64,000 nt of DNA from Typhlomys cinereus (lineage: Eukaryota > Chordata > Mammalia > Rodentia > Platacanthomyidae): NCBI GenBank assembly GCA_023101885.1, contig JALPQD010000930.1:62001-126000 (forward strand), given 5' to 3'. The notes beneath the pieces were generated by a model. It searched no databases. It had not been told where the DNA came from and saw nothing but the letters and a program-made list of their open reading frames with translations. A program made the position numbers and the translations under genes. Shown here one piece after another: positions 22,049 through 33,400 of the stretch. Numbering within the stretch: position 1 is the stretch's first letter; each line of letters starts with the position of its first letter.

Positions 22049-22356
22049 CTGAATTTTTGCCTCATCTGCCATATTTACCTAACTTCTCTGTAATCAGCAA
22101 CCACTTCTCCAAGCACCTCCATAACTATTTTCAGGGAAAACATTTCTGGAGCATGAGGAAAATACTTTCTACGAGTTCATTGAATCCTGAAGCCTCGATT
22201 TTTGTATAATAGGAATAAATAAACTTATTTCTCAAGGCAAAAAAATGCATCAATGGCAACAATTTCAATATTTTAATTGACAAAATGGTGTTTGAGTCTA
22301 GTTATAATGATTGGAAACTCGTGGTTTTAAATCGCTATTTCTTTGTACCCATCTAA

Positions 22357-22751
22357 CAGTTTGTAGCCCTTTATGATTGGCTTGTTCACTTAGCACAGTG
22401 TCCTGAAGGTTCATCTGTAATGTAGCAGATGTTGAAATTTTCTTCCTTTTTTATGATTGAATGGTATATGTATATTCTACATTTTGTTTATTTGTTCCTC
22501 TATCAATGCATGCTTTAGTTGTTTTCATTTCTTGCCTATTGTGGATAATGATAGGTGGATTGGGTTTACACAGCTTTTCCAGCTCTTCGTTCCAATCCTT
22601 TGGATAGATGGCCAGAAATAAACTGCTAGATCACATAGTAATTTTATTTTTGAGTTTTTAACCAACTGCCATATTTTCCCACCCCCCCATGTCTATCTTA
22701 GTTACTTTATAGATTTTTTGTTTAGTATGCCAGGGTTTTGATTTCTTTATG

Positions 22752-22806
<55 letters not shown>

Positions 22807-22935
22807 GTTGTCCTAGCTAGTCTAATGGAATGAGGTGTTATCTTATCATGGTTTTAATTGTAGTCCTCTAAAGATTAGTAATGCTGAGACACATCTTTTC
22901 ATAAACTTGTTGACCATTTGCCTATCTTCTTCAGC
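22357..22935 (-). mobile_element. Old L1 3' end, antisense, second half
   Basis: Continues from 20218: 'cagtttgtagccctttatga', 'cttgttcacttagcacagtg', 'cctattgtggataatgatag', 'taaactgctagatcacatag'. After an AACT array, 'gtcctctaaagattagtaa' and 'acacatcttttcataaactt' follow. The join with the first half matches L1 order without loss, which is direct evidence that mariner inserted here. Confidence 0.75.
22755..22801. repeat. (AACT)n tetranucleotide array, about 11 units
   Basis: Pure tandem AACT within the old L1 fragment. Confidence 0.95.
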
Positions 22936-23084
22936 TTTTTAAAAATCTTTATTTTGTGCATGTTTGGGGTCAGAGTCTAACTTTTAGAAGTTGATTCTCT
23001 CCTTCTACCTTGTGGGATTTAACTCAGATTATTAAGCTTGGTAGCAAGTGCTTTTATCAGCTGAGCCATATGTCAGTCCCTTTG
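22936..23084 (-). mobile_element. B3 SINE
   Basis: 'tttggggtcagagtctaac', 'agttgattctctccttctac', 'aagcttggtagcaagtgctt', 'atcagctgagccatatgtca' is the reversed B3 order, ending at the reversed tRNA-like head. Confidence 0.75.
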
Positions 23085-23184
23085 ACCTTTTAGAATCGGG
23101 TTTATTGTTGATTTGCATGAGTAACTTATTCTAGACATTAATTCCTTGCCAGACAATATGGTTTACATTTCATCTCATTCCCTA

Positions 23185-23467
23185 GGCTTTTTTAAAAAAT
23201 GTGTCCTTGTTTGCTTGTGTGTGTGTTTGAGCATCAGAAGGCACCATTATGGGGGACCAAGGATGACTTCGGGAATCATCCCAGATTGCTTCTTCCTCCT
23301 TTGGCTTTGCTCTGGGATTTCCCAGGCTCCATCACCATGGCTGGGGCACCATGGAAGTGCAGGCTGCAGCAGATTAACCTGCTGTTTTTACATGAGACCC
23401 GGTATCAGAACTCAGTACCTTCTGTTTGTGAAGGAGAATCTTAAGCCCAGAGTCATCTCTCCAGCCC
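23185..23467 (-). mobile_element. B2-superfamily SINE, type I
   Basis: Reversed type I body ('agcatcagaaggcaccatta', 'gggaccaaggatgacttcgg', 'ggctttgctctgggatttcc') and head ('aatcttaagcccagagtc', 'atctctccagcccc'). The 117-codon frame from 23146 is read-through. Confidence 0.82.
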
Positions 23468-23599
23468 CTTATTGTTCCTTTTACAAGTGGAAAATATAAT
23501 TAGAGATGTGCTTTTCCTTTTTTAGAATGATTTTTATCTGTTATTGACCAATGTTAATTATGAAGTTACTTTTAAAATACAAGATTTATACTGAAAAAA

Positions 23600-23941
23600 T
23601 AATGCTGTATGTGCATGTGTTTGTGTGCTTGTGGTGGACCTATGTGTGCAAGAGTGAACCTCCATTGAATGTCTTCCTCTATTGCTCTCCTGCTTATTTT
23701 TTGAGGCAGAGTTTCTCACTGTATCTGGAGCTTGCTAATTGGCTAGACTGGTTGGTTAGGAATCCCCAGAAACCCCTTGTCTCTTGCCTGCCCAGAAACT
23801 CCACCACTGGGAGCCAAGATGACAGACATACACTGCCATGCTTAATTATAATTTTTTAAACATAGGAACTAAGTATCCAAACTCAAGTCTTCATGCTTGC
23901 ATAGTAAGTACTTTACCTACTGAGCTATGCATCCAGCCCTT
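23600..23941 (-). mobile_element. B4-type composite SINE
   Basis: Reversed B4 layout: a TGTG-rich tail, 'gcagagtttctcactgtatc' and 'gctagactggttggttagga' of the B1-like part, then 'gaactaagtatccaaactca', 'gtactttacctactgagcta' and 'tgcatccagccc' of the ID-like head. Confidence 0.75.
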
Positions 23942-23954
23942 TAAAAAAAAGAAT

Positions 23955-24075
23955 TTTGCTTTGACTTGGACCTTGCTGGACAGCCCAGGTTGGCTTTAAA
24001 CTCTGTGTTTTCCTTCCTTGGTATTTAGGTTTCTGAGAGCACAGGTATGTGCATCATATCCGGCTTCAATTATTT
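23955..24075 (-). mobile_element. B1 SINE
   Basis: 'ttgctggacagcccaggttg', 'gctttaaactctgtgttttcc', 'tgagagcacaggtatgtgca' is a reversed, diverged B1. Confidence 0.65.
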
Positions 24076-24169
24076 TTCCTCAGAATTCTAATAAACCTTT
24101 CAGTTTTTTTCTCACGTATTTCCAGTAAAAAAAAAATCTATTAACCTGATTTTTTTCATTTTGCATTTT

Positions 24170-24535
24170 TATGTATATGTGTATGGTGTGCATGAGTGTG
24201 TATCAATGTTCAGATGTATGCGGGCACACATACGTGGATGGGCACATTTGTATGCATGCTTGTCAAAGCTTGTGGTTGATATTGAGAATACTCCTTGCTC
24301 ACTCTTCCACTAAGTTCTTTGAAGCAACATCTCTCAAGCAAACCTTGGTTTGTCCATACGACTTGTCTCATTAGTCAGTTTGCTTTAGGGATCCCTGTCC
24401 TTGCTGCTGAGACTGGAATCACAAGCTAGATGCCATGCTCACCTAACATTTACATGTGTTATGAGGATCAGAACTCTGGTCCTGGTGCTTGTGTGGGAAG
24501 CGCTTTCTCCACTGAACCATCTCTTAGGCATCTGA
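24170..24535 (-). mobile_element. B4-type composite SINE
   Basis: TGTATG-rich reversed tail, middle part decayed, then 'agactggaatcacaagctag', 'gaggatcagaactctggtcc', 'aagcgctttctccactgaac' and 'catctctt' of the reversed head. Confidence 0.65.
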
Positions 24536-24539
24536 TCAT

Positions 24540-25794
24540 TTTTTTTTTAATATAGGTTTTTTTTTTTTTTCCTTTCTGGAAACGAAGTGTTGTTTTTTTT
24601 TTTTCTGTTGTTTGAAAAAATGGTTACAAACGAGGGAATGAGTTAAAAGAAACTAGGAAGAAGTATGAACCTTTAAAACTAAATCAGAAAGTATAAAAGT
24701 TAAAGTGTGTTGTATTTCTATAACTAATGAAAGTAGAATAGAAAACATATACAGAAACACAGCTATTCATTCATTTCTTTGCTGATTTTACCCTTCCTTT
24801 AGATCAGGATATCAGAATGAACAACAAAGAACAAGGAATCAGGAGATGCAGCAGGTGCAAGGAATTAAGTTGATGATGAGTCGAAAAATAAATATTTGAA
24901 GAAATGTAGTGACTTCATTTGCATGTACTTGCTATCTTTTTTTTTTTTAAAGAATTTGAGATGAGTAGGAGGGCGGGGAAGGCAACACCATCTTATTTTA
25001 GAAGATAACTTTATAAAAGAATAAAAAAGATAAGTTAATTTGGAAAAGGCACGGGGAAACATTATACAAATGTGCACATTTAAATACCAGAAAATAAGCC
25101 CTGATACTGATTATTCACCGTTGAAGCTTTGATGAGAAAAGCATTTGGATGGATAGCGAACATAGAACACATAAAAGAATTGTGAACAGTTCACTGTCCA
25201 CTTGAGGGGACATAAAGATGATTTGCAATTTGAACACTGGCCTCCTCCAGATCTCTTAGATGAAATGATGTGGGAGCAGTTCATGACCTTAAGGAGCTGT
25301 GGCACCATGGGGTAGATATCTGGAGAAGCTTGTCCACAGTGCAGGACTTGCCAAGGAAAAACTTCATCTGCAGAGGAGAAATTTAGGATAAGGATTCTGA
25401 AACTCTTTTTCCTAGGACCTTATAGATGTGGAGTGCTGGGATAGGTAACCCTATTCTTTGGCGCATGGTAAGAACATGGAGAATCTGCTTAGTGAATAAA
25501 TTAAATGCCAAACATAGGTACCTTAAAAATAGTACGACTGAAGATTAAGATCTAGATGTAGATAATGAAGATAACAACAGATTTGAAGTGACAGGTAGCA
25601 TCTGAACCATCTCTTGGGCTGCAAGAGGCAAGTGGTCCAGCAGGCAGGACGTAGAGATAAATGACAGACCACAGTTTTTAATGGCATGAATAAAAAAATC
25701 CCAGATATGAAATGACTGAAAGGTCACATATAGACACATTCAGCTTCAAAATTGCTTTAATAAAGTTGCATACTAGTCAGAAATCATCAGAATA
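24540..25794. other. No gene seen
   Basis: Several T runs (24540-24610), otherwise unassigned sequence without recognised repeats. Confidence 0.5.
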
Positions 25795-25885
25795 TAATAG
25801 TAGTAAGTGCAAAGTAATAATAACAATAGCTAAGCACATCTGTAGCATTCAGCAGATGCCAGTCAGCTTTCTAAGTCATTTCCTG
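25795..25885 (-). mobile_element. MIR-like fragment
   Basis: 'aataacaatagctaagcaca' and 'cagctttctaagtcatttcc' fit the reversed MIR 3' half. Short and weak. Confidence 0.35.
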
Positions 25886-26089
25886 TGTTCACAGTGTGTG
25901 TGTGTGTGTGTAAGCACATATATTATATAACATAAGACAGTTAGGCTCATATATATACATATGTATTTTTTCATGATATTCTGTTGAATGACCAGAAATT
26001 GGAATATACCTTTGAATTTCTGAAGAAGAAATTAAGTCAATAAAGTAATAGATATGAAGCTTATGGGGGAAAGGGAGCAATCTTCTGCA

Positions 26090-26290
26090 ATGTGCTATGT
26101 GTGTGTATCATGTCACTTATTGCCTTGAGATTTATTTGATCCTCACAATTATTCCAGTGGGTGAGTGTTGATATCAATAGTGATAAATGAAGAAACAGAC
26201 CTGAAGCAAATAAGTTATTTTCCTGAATGGCTCAGAAAGCTGGGGCTTTATGACTTTAAAATGTGCAGTCTTTTCCTATAATTTATGTGA
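26090..26290 (-). mobile_element. MIR fragment
   Basis: 'gatttatttgatcctcacaa', 'gataaatgaagaaacagacc', 'gcaaataagttattttcctg' and 'tggctcagaaagctggggct' follow the reversed MIR core (tcctcacaa...gatgaggaaactga...aagtaacttgcc...cagagc). Confidence 0.65.
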
Positions 26291-26369
26291 CAGCAAATAC
26301 AATGGAAATTAACAAAAGCCAACTGGAAAAGTGAAGAGTTAAAAAATTATGTATTGCTATGATGTAGAT

Positions 26370-26850
26370 TTTGTTCCAGTTATCTATTGCTCAGAAGCAA
26401 TAGATACTTTTTAACCATTTTAATACTTACAGATTCTTCCACATAGTGAGAATTGCTTATCTGCTCCACTGTCTGGGATCTCAGCTTGGAAAACTTGAGT
26501 GGTTGGGGAAGGAAGATCAGCTGGGCCTGGGAGGATCTAGAGCCTTCCCTCAGGTTCTTGGCATCTGGGCTGGGAGAGGAAATCGGGTCAGCTCAGCTGG
26601 AGCTATTGACCAGAGGCTCTCAGCATGACCTCATCGTGGAGCTAGGATCTTTCCCAGTGTGGGGTCTGGATTCCAAGAGGGAACTCTGGAGAGACCATCT
26701 GGAGCAATAATGTTCCAAGAAACTCACATGGATATTGTGTGACCTTTTCTAATCCATTTGCAGAAATCATGTGACATCACTTCTGCTTCATTTTATTGGC
26801 TCTCTGTATGTCACCACGGCCAGTTCAGATTCAAGAGAAGACAAGGAGAT
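26370..26850. mobile_element. Ancient mammalian repeat, LTR-like, family not named
   Basis: 'ccagttatctattgctcaga', 'actgtctgggatctcagctt', 'ctggagctattgaccagagg', 'catcacttctgcttcatttt' and 'tattggctct' follow the order of a widespread old mammalian repeat that begins 'tatctattgctgcgtaaca'. I cannot name the family. Two overlapping frames (26446-26710) lie in it. Confidence 0.45.
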
Positions 26851-27581
26851 TCCATCCCATGATAGAGAGTGGCCAGGGCATGCAGAAAAATAGATGGCTT
26901 GAGAAGAATTCTTCAATCACCTCCAGGCAGAATGATCTGCCACACACATGGCCATTGATCTAATGAAACCAGTAAAAGGTATAAACAGTTTGTTTTTAAG
27001 GTTTGTGTGTGAGCATACGCTGGTAACATTTTCCTGCACAAACATTTTAAAGAGAAAGCATGACCAAGCCTTGACCTGAGCCAGATATTGCCTTGGCTTT
27101 CTTTCTTTTTGGCATGCTGAAGACTGAATGAACCCGTCTTCATGTGTGCTGGGCTGCATCAGTGAACTGCACCACCAGCCCCAGCTGCTCTTCTACTGAC
27201 TATGCATTCTTGATAGAAGTGGAACAAGAAGTTCTTCATAGGTTCAACTGAACTTAGGAGGACAGGTAATAGAGAGCATGGTTGGGCAGGGGTATGACCT
27301 TAGCTTTCTTTTGAGTTTAAACTATCTCAGAGAATTTAGTTTAGCTGCAAGAAGACTGCATAGTGAAGCTTGCTAAGACTTCATGACGTTCTGGGAAGAG
27401 GATTGTAAAATCCCGTTTCTTCTGCTGGCAGCCTTCCCATAGAATCTGCGCAGTCTGAGTCACACATAAATTTTAACTTAGTAGTAGTTGGGAAGAAGTT
27501 CCCCTACTACCCCAGGTAGAGTGAGTCCCATGGGGCTGAAACTCTTGGTCCAGAAAAAGGAGTTAGAAAAGTATTTTTGAC

Positions 27582-27962
27582 TTAAAGGTGAGCGTTTGGG
27601 TGCTTCGAGTCTAGAATTTTCCGAACCTCAGAATAAGATTGCTTAGGTTTTGTGGTGCTAGCAAAAGGATTCCCTCTGTCTATGTTTGGAACACCACAGT
27701 CCAGATATGACCCAAACTTCGATTTCTGTGCTGAAGATTTTTTTCTGCAGTTTTGATGCTTTTTTTGTGTAGATTTCTGCTGCCAATTTGTACAGCTGCA
27801 ATCCAGTGTAAATGTGAAATTAAACCCAGAGCATGAATCGTGCATGATGATGGAAGCTTTGGTCAGTGTTGAGTGGTTTCGATTAAAGTATGACTGAGCT
27901 TGAAGTAACAGGTAACAGTTGTCAATAAAAACTCTGTGCTCTGCAGAAGTCAGCCCACATAA
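27582..27962 (-). other. Exon-like open frame, minus strand, unknown
   Basis: A minus-strand frame stays open from just after a possible acceptor (GACTTCTGCAG, just upstream of about 27942) to a TAA at 27582, about 120 codons. It starts ..HRVFIDNCYLLLQ, continues through a Cys-containing stretch (LDCSCTNWQQ) and a Lys/Gln-rich stretch (KSTQKKHQNCRKK), and ends SKHPNAHL. The first Met is at 27845. I do not recognise the protein and see no clear repeat here. A frame this long can arise by chance in 64 kb, so no function is assigned. Alternatives are a terminal exon, a degraded pseudogene or chance. Confidence 0.25.
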
Positions 27963-28699
27963 ATATTTTATTTAGCTAAGATAGTAACAGATTCTTAGAT
28001 TAACTTTTATTTTTAACTGTTTCTGAAATCTCAACATCAAATTTACCTCAATTTATTTAGACAAAGTAAAAACTTTCTATCGCCTTCCCATTAAAACAGT
28101 ATGTATTCTAAATCTTGGTATCTGATTAAGTAAATTTCTATTTGACTGAGAGGGCTCATTTTTCCTATCTCGGATGAATATAATTTACATGTAATTTTAA
28201 ATGGGATTTTATTTTTGCTGATTTACAAAAAAATCTTAAGAAAGCTAATTATGTGTGAAAGGGCATTAGATGAGATTTTGAGGACTATGAAATCAATAGG
28301 CTAAACTGTTGCTATGCTATGCTGTTGTCCTCACTCACTCAGTACCCACTCGTGTTTTTACCAACCATCTCTAGCAAAGGAAGCAGTTAAATCCTCAAGA
28401 AGAGAATGAATCATGAGACAGACACATTTGTCCTGGAAAGTTGTTATTTGACAGCTATGGATGTTTGGGAATAGCCCTTCGCATGCTGGAGTTGGGTCAA
28501 TTTCCTGGTCTATCTGGACAGATGGACTGCAGGCCTGCCACCCTGTTCCTGAGGGTGTGCTTGTAGGACTTCACAATCAGTGCTGGCTTCCACAGTCCTG
28601 GTGCACAGAGACAAGACATCTGAGACACATTGAAATGGGAGGGGGGTGGATGAAAGAAGGGCTGGCCCTCCAGATGCTGAGGCAGTGTTAGCTGGTCTT

Positions 28700-28836
28700 C
28701 TGCCTTCCTCACTACCGCAGGATTTGGTACTGTCTTCCTGAAGACGGCGGTCACAGCAGACATCAAGGCCGTCACCAGAGCCACAACAAAGGCTACAGAA
28801 CCCATGTCAAAAATGGCAGTGCTCGATCTGTAAAAT
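28700..28836 (-). other. Second exon-like frame with membrane segment, minus strand
   Basis: Downstream of an acceptor-like CTGACATTTTACAG (minus strand, ending near 28832) the frame reads STAIFDMGSVAFVVALVTAL and on, a hydrophobic stretch of about 20 residues, then basic sequence. The frame continues to 28497. It lies on the same strand as, and upstream of, the 27582-27962 frame, so the two could in principle belong to one transcript. No consensus donor was identified. Speculative. Confidence 0.2.
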
Positions 28837-29089
28837 GTCAGACACTGTGACATTTTTCATTTTATCCAGACACCGTTTTTAAAAATAAATGCTCTATTTT
28901 GATGATGCACTTACATAGTTAAGGTGACTTCAATCTCTTACAACCACTGAAAGTCTTTCGTTCAAAGACTCAGACAACTGTTTCTCATTTGCTAAGATGA
29001 ATGCAATAACTCATCTATCACTTTTTTTCAACTCCTCTTTCACTTAGATGGACAAAACAACATGAATGAGACTGATAAAAATATTGAAT

Positions 29090-29345
29090 ACTAGTATGTA
29101 TCGAGCCAGCATCATTTTAGAGTTCTGGCTCTGTGCCTAGCACTGTGTATGCATTTCTTTATACATATTAGTCTCCCTTTAACAGTCCCCACAAGTCCAT
29201 AATACAGACACTCCTCTTGTCATTCCATTCTACAGATGAATACCTGAAGGTGTACAGAGATTAAGTAAATTGTTTTAAGTCACAAGCTAGTAAGTGGCAG
29301 AGCTAGACAAGGCAGTTCACTCTGACTATCATACCCAGCCTGGTA
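29090..29345 (-). mobile_element. MIR, well preserved
   Basis: The reversed MIR order is clear: 'ctctgtgcctagcactgtgt', 'cattctacagatgaatacct', 'gagattaagtaaattgtttt', 'aagctagtaagtggcagagc', 'cagttcactctgactatc'. It covers the core and most of the tRNA-related part. Confidence 0.85.
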
Positions 29346-29849
29346 ACTTCCTTCCTGCTCATAGGGAACTGAAGTATAAGAGCTGATTACAGTGTCATGC
29401 TGAGACAGCACATGCAGAGATTGTTTGGTTCCAGTGATTGACAAAAACAGTTAGTTCCTCACCACCCAGAACTCCAACTCCAGGCACGCTGGCCAAGGAC
29501 ATTAATTTGACAAGTGAGGAATGTACATCGCCACCCTTGGGCAAGGAAGCATGCTTTCAGAGTGAAGTTGCCTAGCTTTCCACCGTCTTGTAAATCTCAA
29601 ATTTTTGCATCACACCACTAGAATAAACTCCCAATGAGACATTAAGGACATTGTTCTCAGCTGAGGGACAAAAACAAGCAGCAGCAATCAATCGATGTGT
29701 CCTGCCAATTCAGCACAGGATATATACCCAGCGTAGAAGAAAAAAATCCCCAAGAGACTCAATAATACATAGTAGAAATGTTGTCTAAAATATTTCCTGA
29801 TCAAAAGGTAACTATTGCCAAATACAAATCTCTGCAGATGTTAATAACC

Positions 29850-30060
29850 ATGACGACTATTTTCTGATCACTTGTGTACCAAGCATCTTGTGGAGCTCTC
29901 TGTAGGTAGACTTAATTCTCACATCAACGCTATGGGTAAAGGACCATCATCATTATTATTACTATTCTGTTTTTCCAGTGGAGAACATTTAAATTTAAAA
30001 ATTGGCCCAGGTCAAGTGGAAGGCAGCAGAGTCAGCCCAGAATGATTTTAAAGCCAAGGT
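29850..30060 (-). mobile_element. MIR fragment
   Basis: 'tgtaccaagcatcttgtgg', 'taattctcacatcaacgcta', 'ttattattactattctgttt' and 'ggcagcagagtcagcccaga' follow the reversed MIR. Confidence 0.6.
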
Positions 30061-30111
30061 TCAAGGTGTAGCTATTCCTGAGATTGTTTTTCTTTTTCCA
30101 TTTCCATATGG

Positions 30112-30188
30112 TAGTGATGGTAGTGGTGATGGTGGTGGTGGTGGTGGTGGTGGTGGTGGTGGTGGTGGTGGTGGTGGTGGTGGTGGTG
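30112..30188. repeat. (TGG)n trinucleotide array, about 20 units
   Basis: Imperfect TGG/TGA units to about 30137, then pure TGG. It lies at the edge of a B4-type SINE and probably grew from the SINE tail. Frames across it (poly-G, poly-V, poly-T) are not genes. Confidence 0.95.
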
Positions 30189-30422
30189 TGTGTATGTATT
30201 TGCCATGTGTGTGGGTCCAAGGTTGATTTCAGGAATCATCTTGATTGCTTTTTCATCTTACAGTTCTTGACACAAGGTCTCTAATCAAACCCAGAGCTCA
30301 CCGTAGAGCTAGTCTGGGTAGTCTATCTTACCCTGGCATTACAGGAAGAGGTTGCCATGCCCACTGGGCATTATCTGTAGGATCTGAAGTTCTCTTCCCT
30401 GGGTGAGACTCTCCTCAGCCCC
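30186..30422 (-). mobile_element. B4-type composite SINE
   Basis: 'gggtccaaggttgatttca', 'gacacaaggtctctaatcaa', 'acccagagctcaccgtagag', 'cctggcattacaggaagagg' and the reversed head ending 'tcctcagcccc' give the B4 order. Confidence 0.75.
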
Positions 30423-30424
30423 AG

Positions 30425-33400
30425 TCCTGGGTAAGAACACAGGCAAGAAGAAGGGAGAGCAAGCTAAGCCGAAAAGGAAGAGAGCCTGTTACTTTTTCCT
30501 TGTTCTATTTTTATGGAGATGATTTCTTCCAGAGTAGCTTCTCTATTGACAAAATCAAGTAGTTTCTCCTGGTCTAGGAGGGAGTCCCTTCTAGCTCTTT
30601 CTATTGCCGTAGTCCGAAGATACCCTGGATATCTTCACCCAACCTCTCACCAGCACTCTAATTTCCTTGGCACCCTTCTTTTTTTTTGCCATGTAATATC
30701 TTATTTAAATTTCTCCTTACAGATGGATCCAACAATATCTGCTCCCTGGTTCTCAAAGGCTAGAGGTTGCCAGCCTAGCAGTGTTCTTCATACCTCAGTA
30801 GTACCTCTATGATCTCACCCACATTTTTAACTGGGTGCTTCTCCAGTTTTCTCTCAGTCTCTACTCCACATCCTCATAACCCCCTGTCTGCTGCACTCAG
30901 TCCCAGGAAGGCCTCTCACTGCCTTCCAAGAAACCAAGGCCACCGGGCAAATGCCCAGTGCTCTCACAGACCTATCTACACTGAAGCTGGATCTTTCTCT
31001 TCTTACCCTTTGTATGGACTCATTTTTGCTGGGAAGCAGTGGAACTTCACTTGGGAAATTCTATGGTTGGCTGGTCTCTGAAATCTTGGATTGGTTTTGA
31101 GGGAGATCCAGTTGGCAACCCAGGGGGGACACCAGACAGAGCCCAACATTTATGAAATGCCCAATGGAGCAAAGATATCAAAGAAAAGAGAAAAGATTAG
31201 CAGAGAAGTTCATAGAATGAGATGAGGACCTGCAGTGTTAAGTGCTAAGAAGGAGTCAGTATAATAACACTCAAAACCCCACAGTTCACAAGAACTTCAA
31301 CAGATACTTTTTGTCCCAGTGGACTGGATAGACAAACAGCACTGCTGTGGGTTTGAAGGACAAGTGGGAAGGCACTGTGTGGTAACAGTCATATGTAGTA
31401 CACTTGGTGATGTCACCTGTGCTGGGCCATGCGTGCTTTCTCTGCCCCAGAGTTGTGTAATTTGCCACAGTCCACAGGGTAGCTCTATATAACTTCTTTC
31501 AGGATGTTCCTTGGAACCCAGAGAAGAGATATATGGCAGAAGCTAAAGACAAATTATGGGATTGGGAAAAAGTTATTTTCATTTTTATAAAATGGAAAAG
31601 GTTTGCATAGCAGTAAAGATCTACCATGAACTGTGCTTCAGTTCTGCAAGGTTATATTCTTGCCCTGGTGAAAAGAAGTCCATTATGAATGACAGGAATT
31701 AAATAAATAGGGCTATTTACACAGACTATTATCATCCAAAAAATGCCACACAGCGTTCCAGAAATATTCTTCAGTGGATATGTAGAGGGACAAAAGTTGG
31801 TCCAGCCTGAAGAATAGTGTGAAGAAAGCACTCAGCGGGCGAGATACCTATGGAAGACTGTGGCAGGAGAGTGTGTGAAGGTGTAGCAAGTGGTTCAGGA
31901 GAAACTGGAATCACATGGCAGCTGTAGACTCTGGGAAAGAGGTCACAGAGATGAGGCTAGAAACGAAAAAGGAAAGAGATTAGTTGACACCTGACTCATG
32001 TTCATGAAAAAATCAAAAGGAAATGGAATCCTGACTAGCAGCTCCACAGGAACATTCCAGATCTGATTTCAATAAGTCACAAGTAGAGCTCACTTCCCCA
32101 GGTTCAATTAGTCCCGACCTCCTTGAGATTTCCTTTCTAAGCCCCTGTCTCCAATGCTATCTTTTCCTTCCAGGTAAGGAGATCGGGCTCTGACGAAGGA
32201 GCCTAGTTTAGGAAATCAGAGCCTTGGGGGTGGGGGTGGAGAGGTCTCTCCAGATTGCTAGTAACCCTCACCTGTTCCGTACGCTTAGCTGGCTCCTACA
32301 GTCCTAACAGCTTTCAGAGCTCTACCTTGCGTCTGGCCAGAGACATGGCCCTAGATCAGCCTTTGTTTCCCTCCCTTGGTCCATTGCCACAGCTTCCCAA
32401 CACCTCTCCCGGTCTCCAGTCCATGGAGGCCTCTTTGCCAAGTGTCTGTAATGTCCAGTTATGGGGCCATGCCTCCTCCCCTAAAGAAAAACCTTTGGTA
32501 CAATCCTTGTGCCTGCAGGGTGAACTCCAGACTCCTTAGCTTTTGGCATCTGGAGCCTTTCAATATTATCTCTTGCTTCGCTACATCAGACATATTTCAG
32601 AGTTGCTTGCAGTCCCTGCGCATATGTGCAGTCAGGCTGTAAATCCCTTCTTCATGATATCCACACATCGATTCTGGCGCCCTCGCAAGGTACAGAGCTA
32701 CCTCCCCCAAAAAGTCTCTGCTTTTCCCTCCTCTGACAGGCTCCATGTGTTCTCCATGTGATCAAGCCTCAGAACCCATGGACCTTCACAGCGTTTAGCA
32801 ATCCTGCTCCCTGTTACTTCCATTTAACTGAGTTTCTTTGGACTCAAACTAAAATTTATTAATTTTCGAACTCCATAAACCTGGCGTAGTGCCTGGGATT
32901 GGAGAGATATTCACCATGCATGAAGAATGGAACCTCTTTCTCTGGCAGTTAACTGAGAGTAGAGTCTCACTCTCACAATAGAACCACTTGAAGATCTTGA
33001 ATTAGAAGGAAGATAGTCAAGAGTTATATCTCACACCAGAACTGTAATTGCATTATAACGGAAACCATCCAAAACCCCTTTTCAGCTGCCTATTGTAATT
33101 TGGTGCCATCAATTTTTTATTGTGATCTCCAAAACAGATATGAAATAGCTTGTAAAACTAAAGTTTCAAAGGATAATTGTGGTCACTGCAAGTGCAATTA
33201 TTCTCTTTGTACCAACCAACATCTCAATTTTTCCTAGGCAGGAGTAGACTCAGCAAATAAATAATTTTATTTCCCAATATCCCCCCCCCCCAGTTAGAGT
33301 AGGCCATATGATAAAGTTCTAGACAGTGAAAATAAGAAGAAATAGGTGCTCACTGACACTTGGAGCCCTTTTTCAGCCCTGGGATGAGGATTCAAATGGA

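Larger units (their letters stand above)
20219..22356 (+). mobile_element. Near-full-length mariner DNA transposon, dead, with three nested insertions
   Basis: The 5' terminal repeat starts TTAGGTTGGTACAAAAGTA at 20219 after a TA dinucleotide. The 3' repeat, decayed, ends at 22356 (AAATCGCTATTTCTTTGTAC, then CCATCTAA), the reverse of the same type. Transposase remnants run in order: start region at about 20391 (ATGGAAATG), FLFEFKM (about 20535-20555), LKDEE (about 20668-20682), TCDKKWILY at 20935-20961 for the usual TCDEKW with first catalytic Asp, LHD (about 21611-21619) with the second Asp, and PY-P...HFSKHL at about 22068-22113. There the third Asp of the D,D34D triad is Asn (AAC 22099-22101). 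Frameshifts and stops abound. Insertions at 20416-20520, 20969-21357 and 21657-22048 removed, the core is about 1.25 kb, usual for mariner. The terminal repeat is of the Hsmar1-like (cecropia subfamily) type; it could be a rodent family such as MMAR1. Confidence 0.88.

Noticed and set aside
30002..30284. Frames with poly-Gly, poly-Val and poly-Thr
   Set aside because: TGG trinucleotide array read in different frames, partly inside a B4-type SINE.
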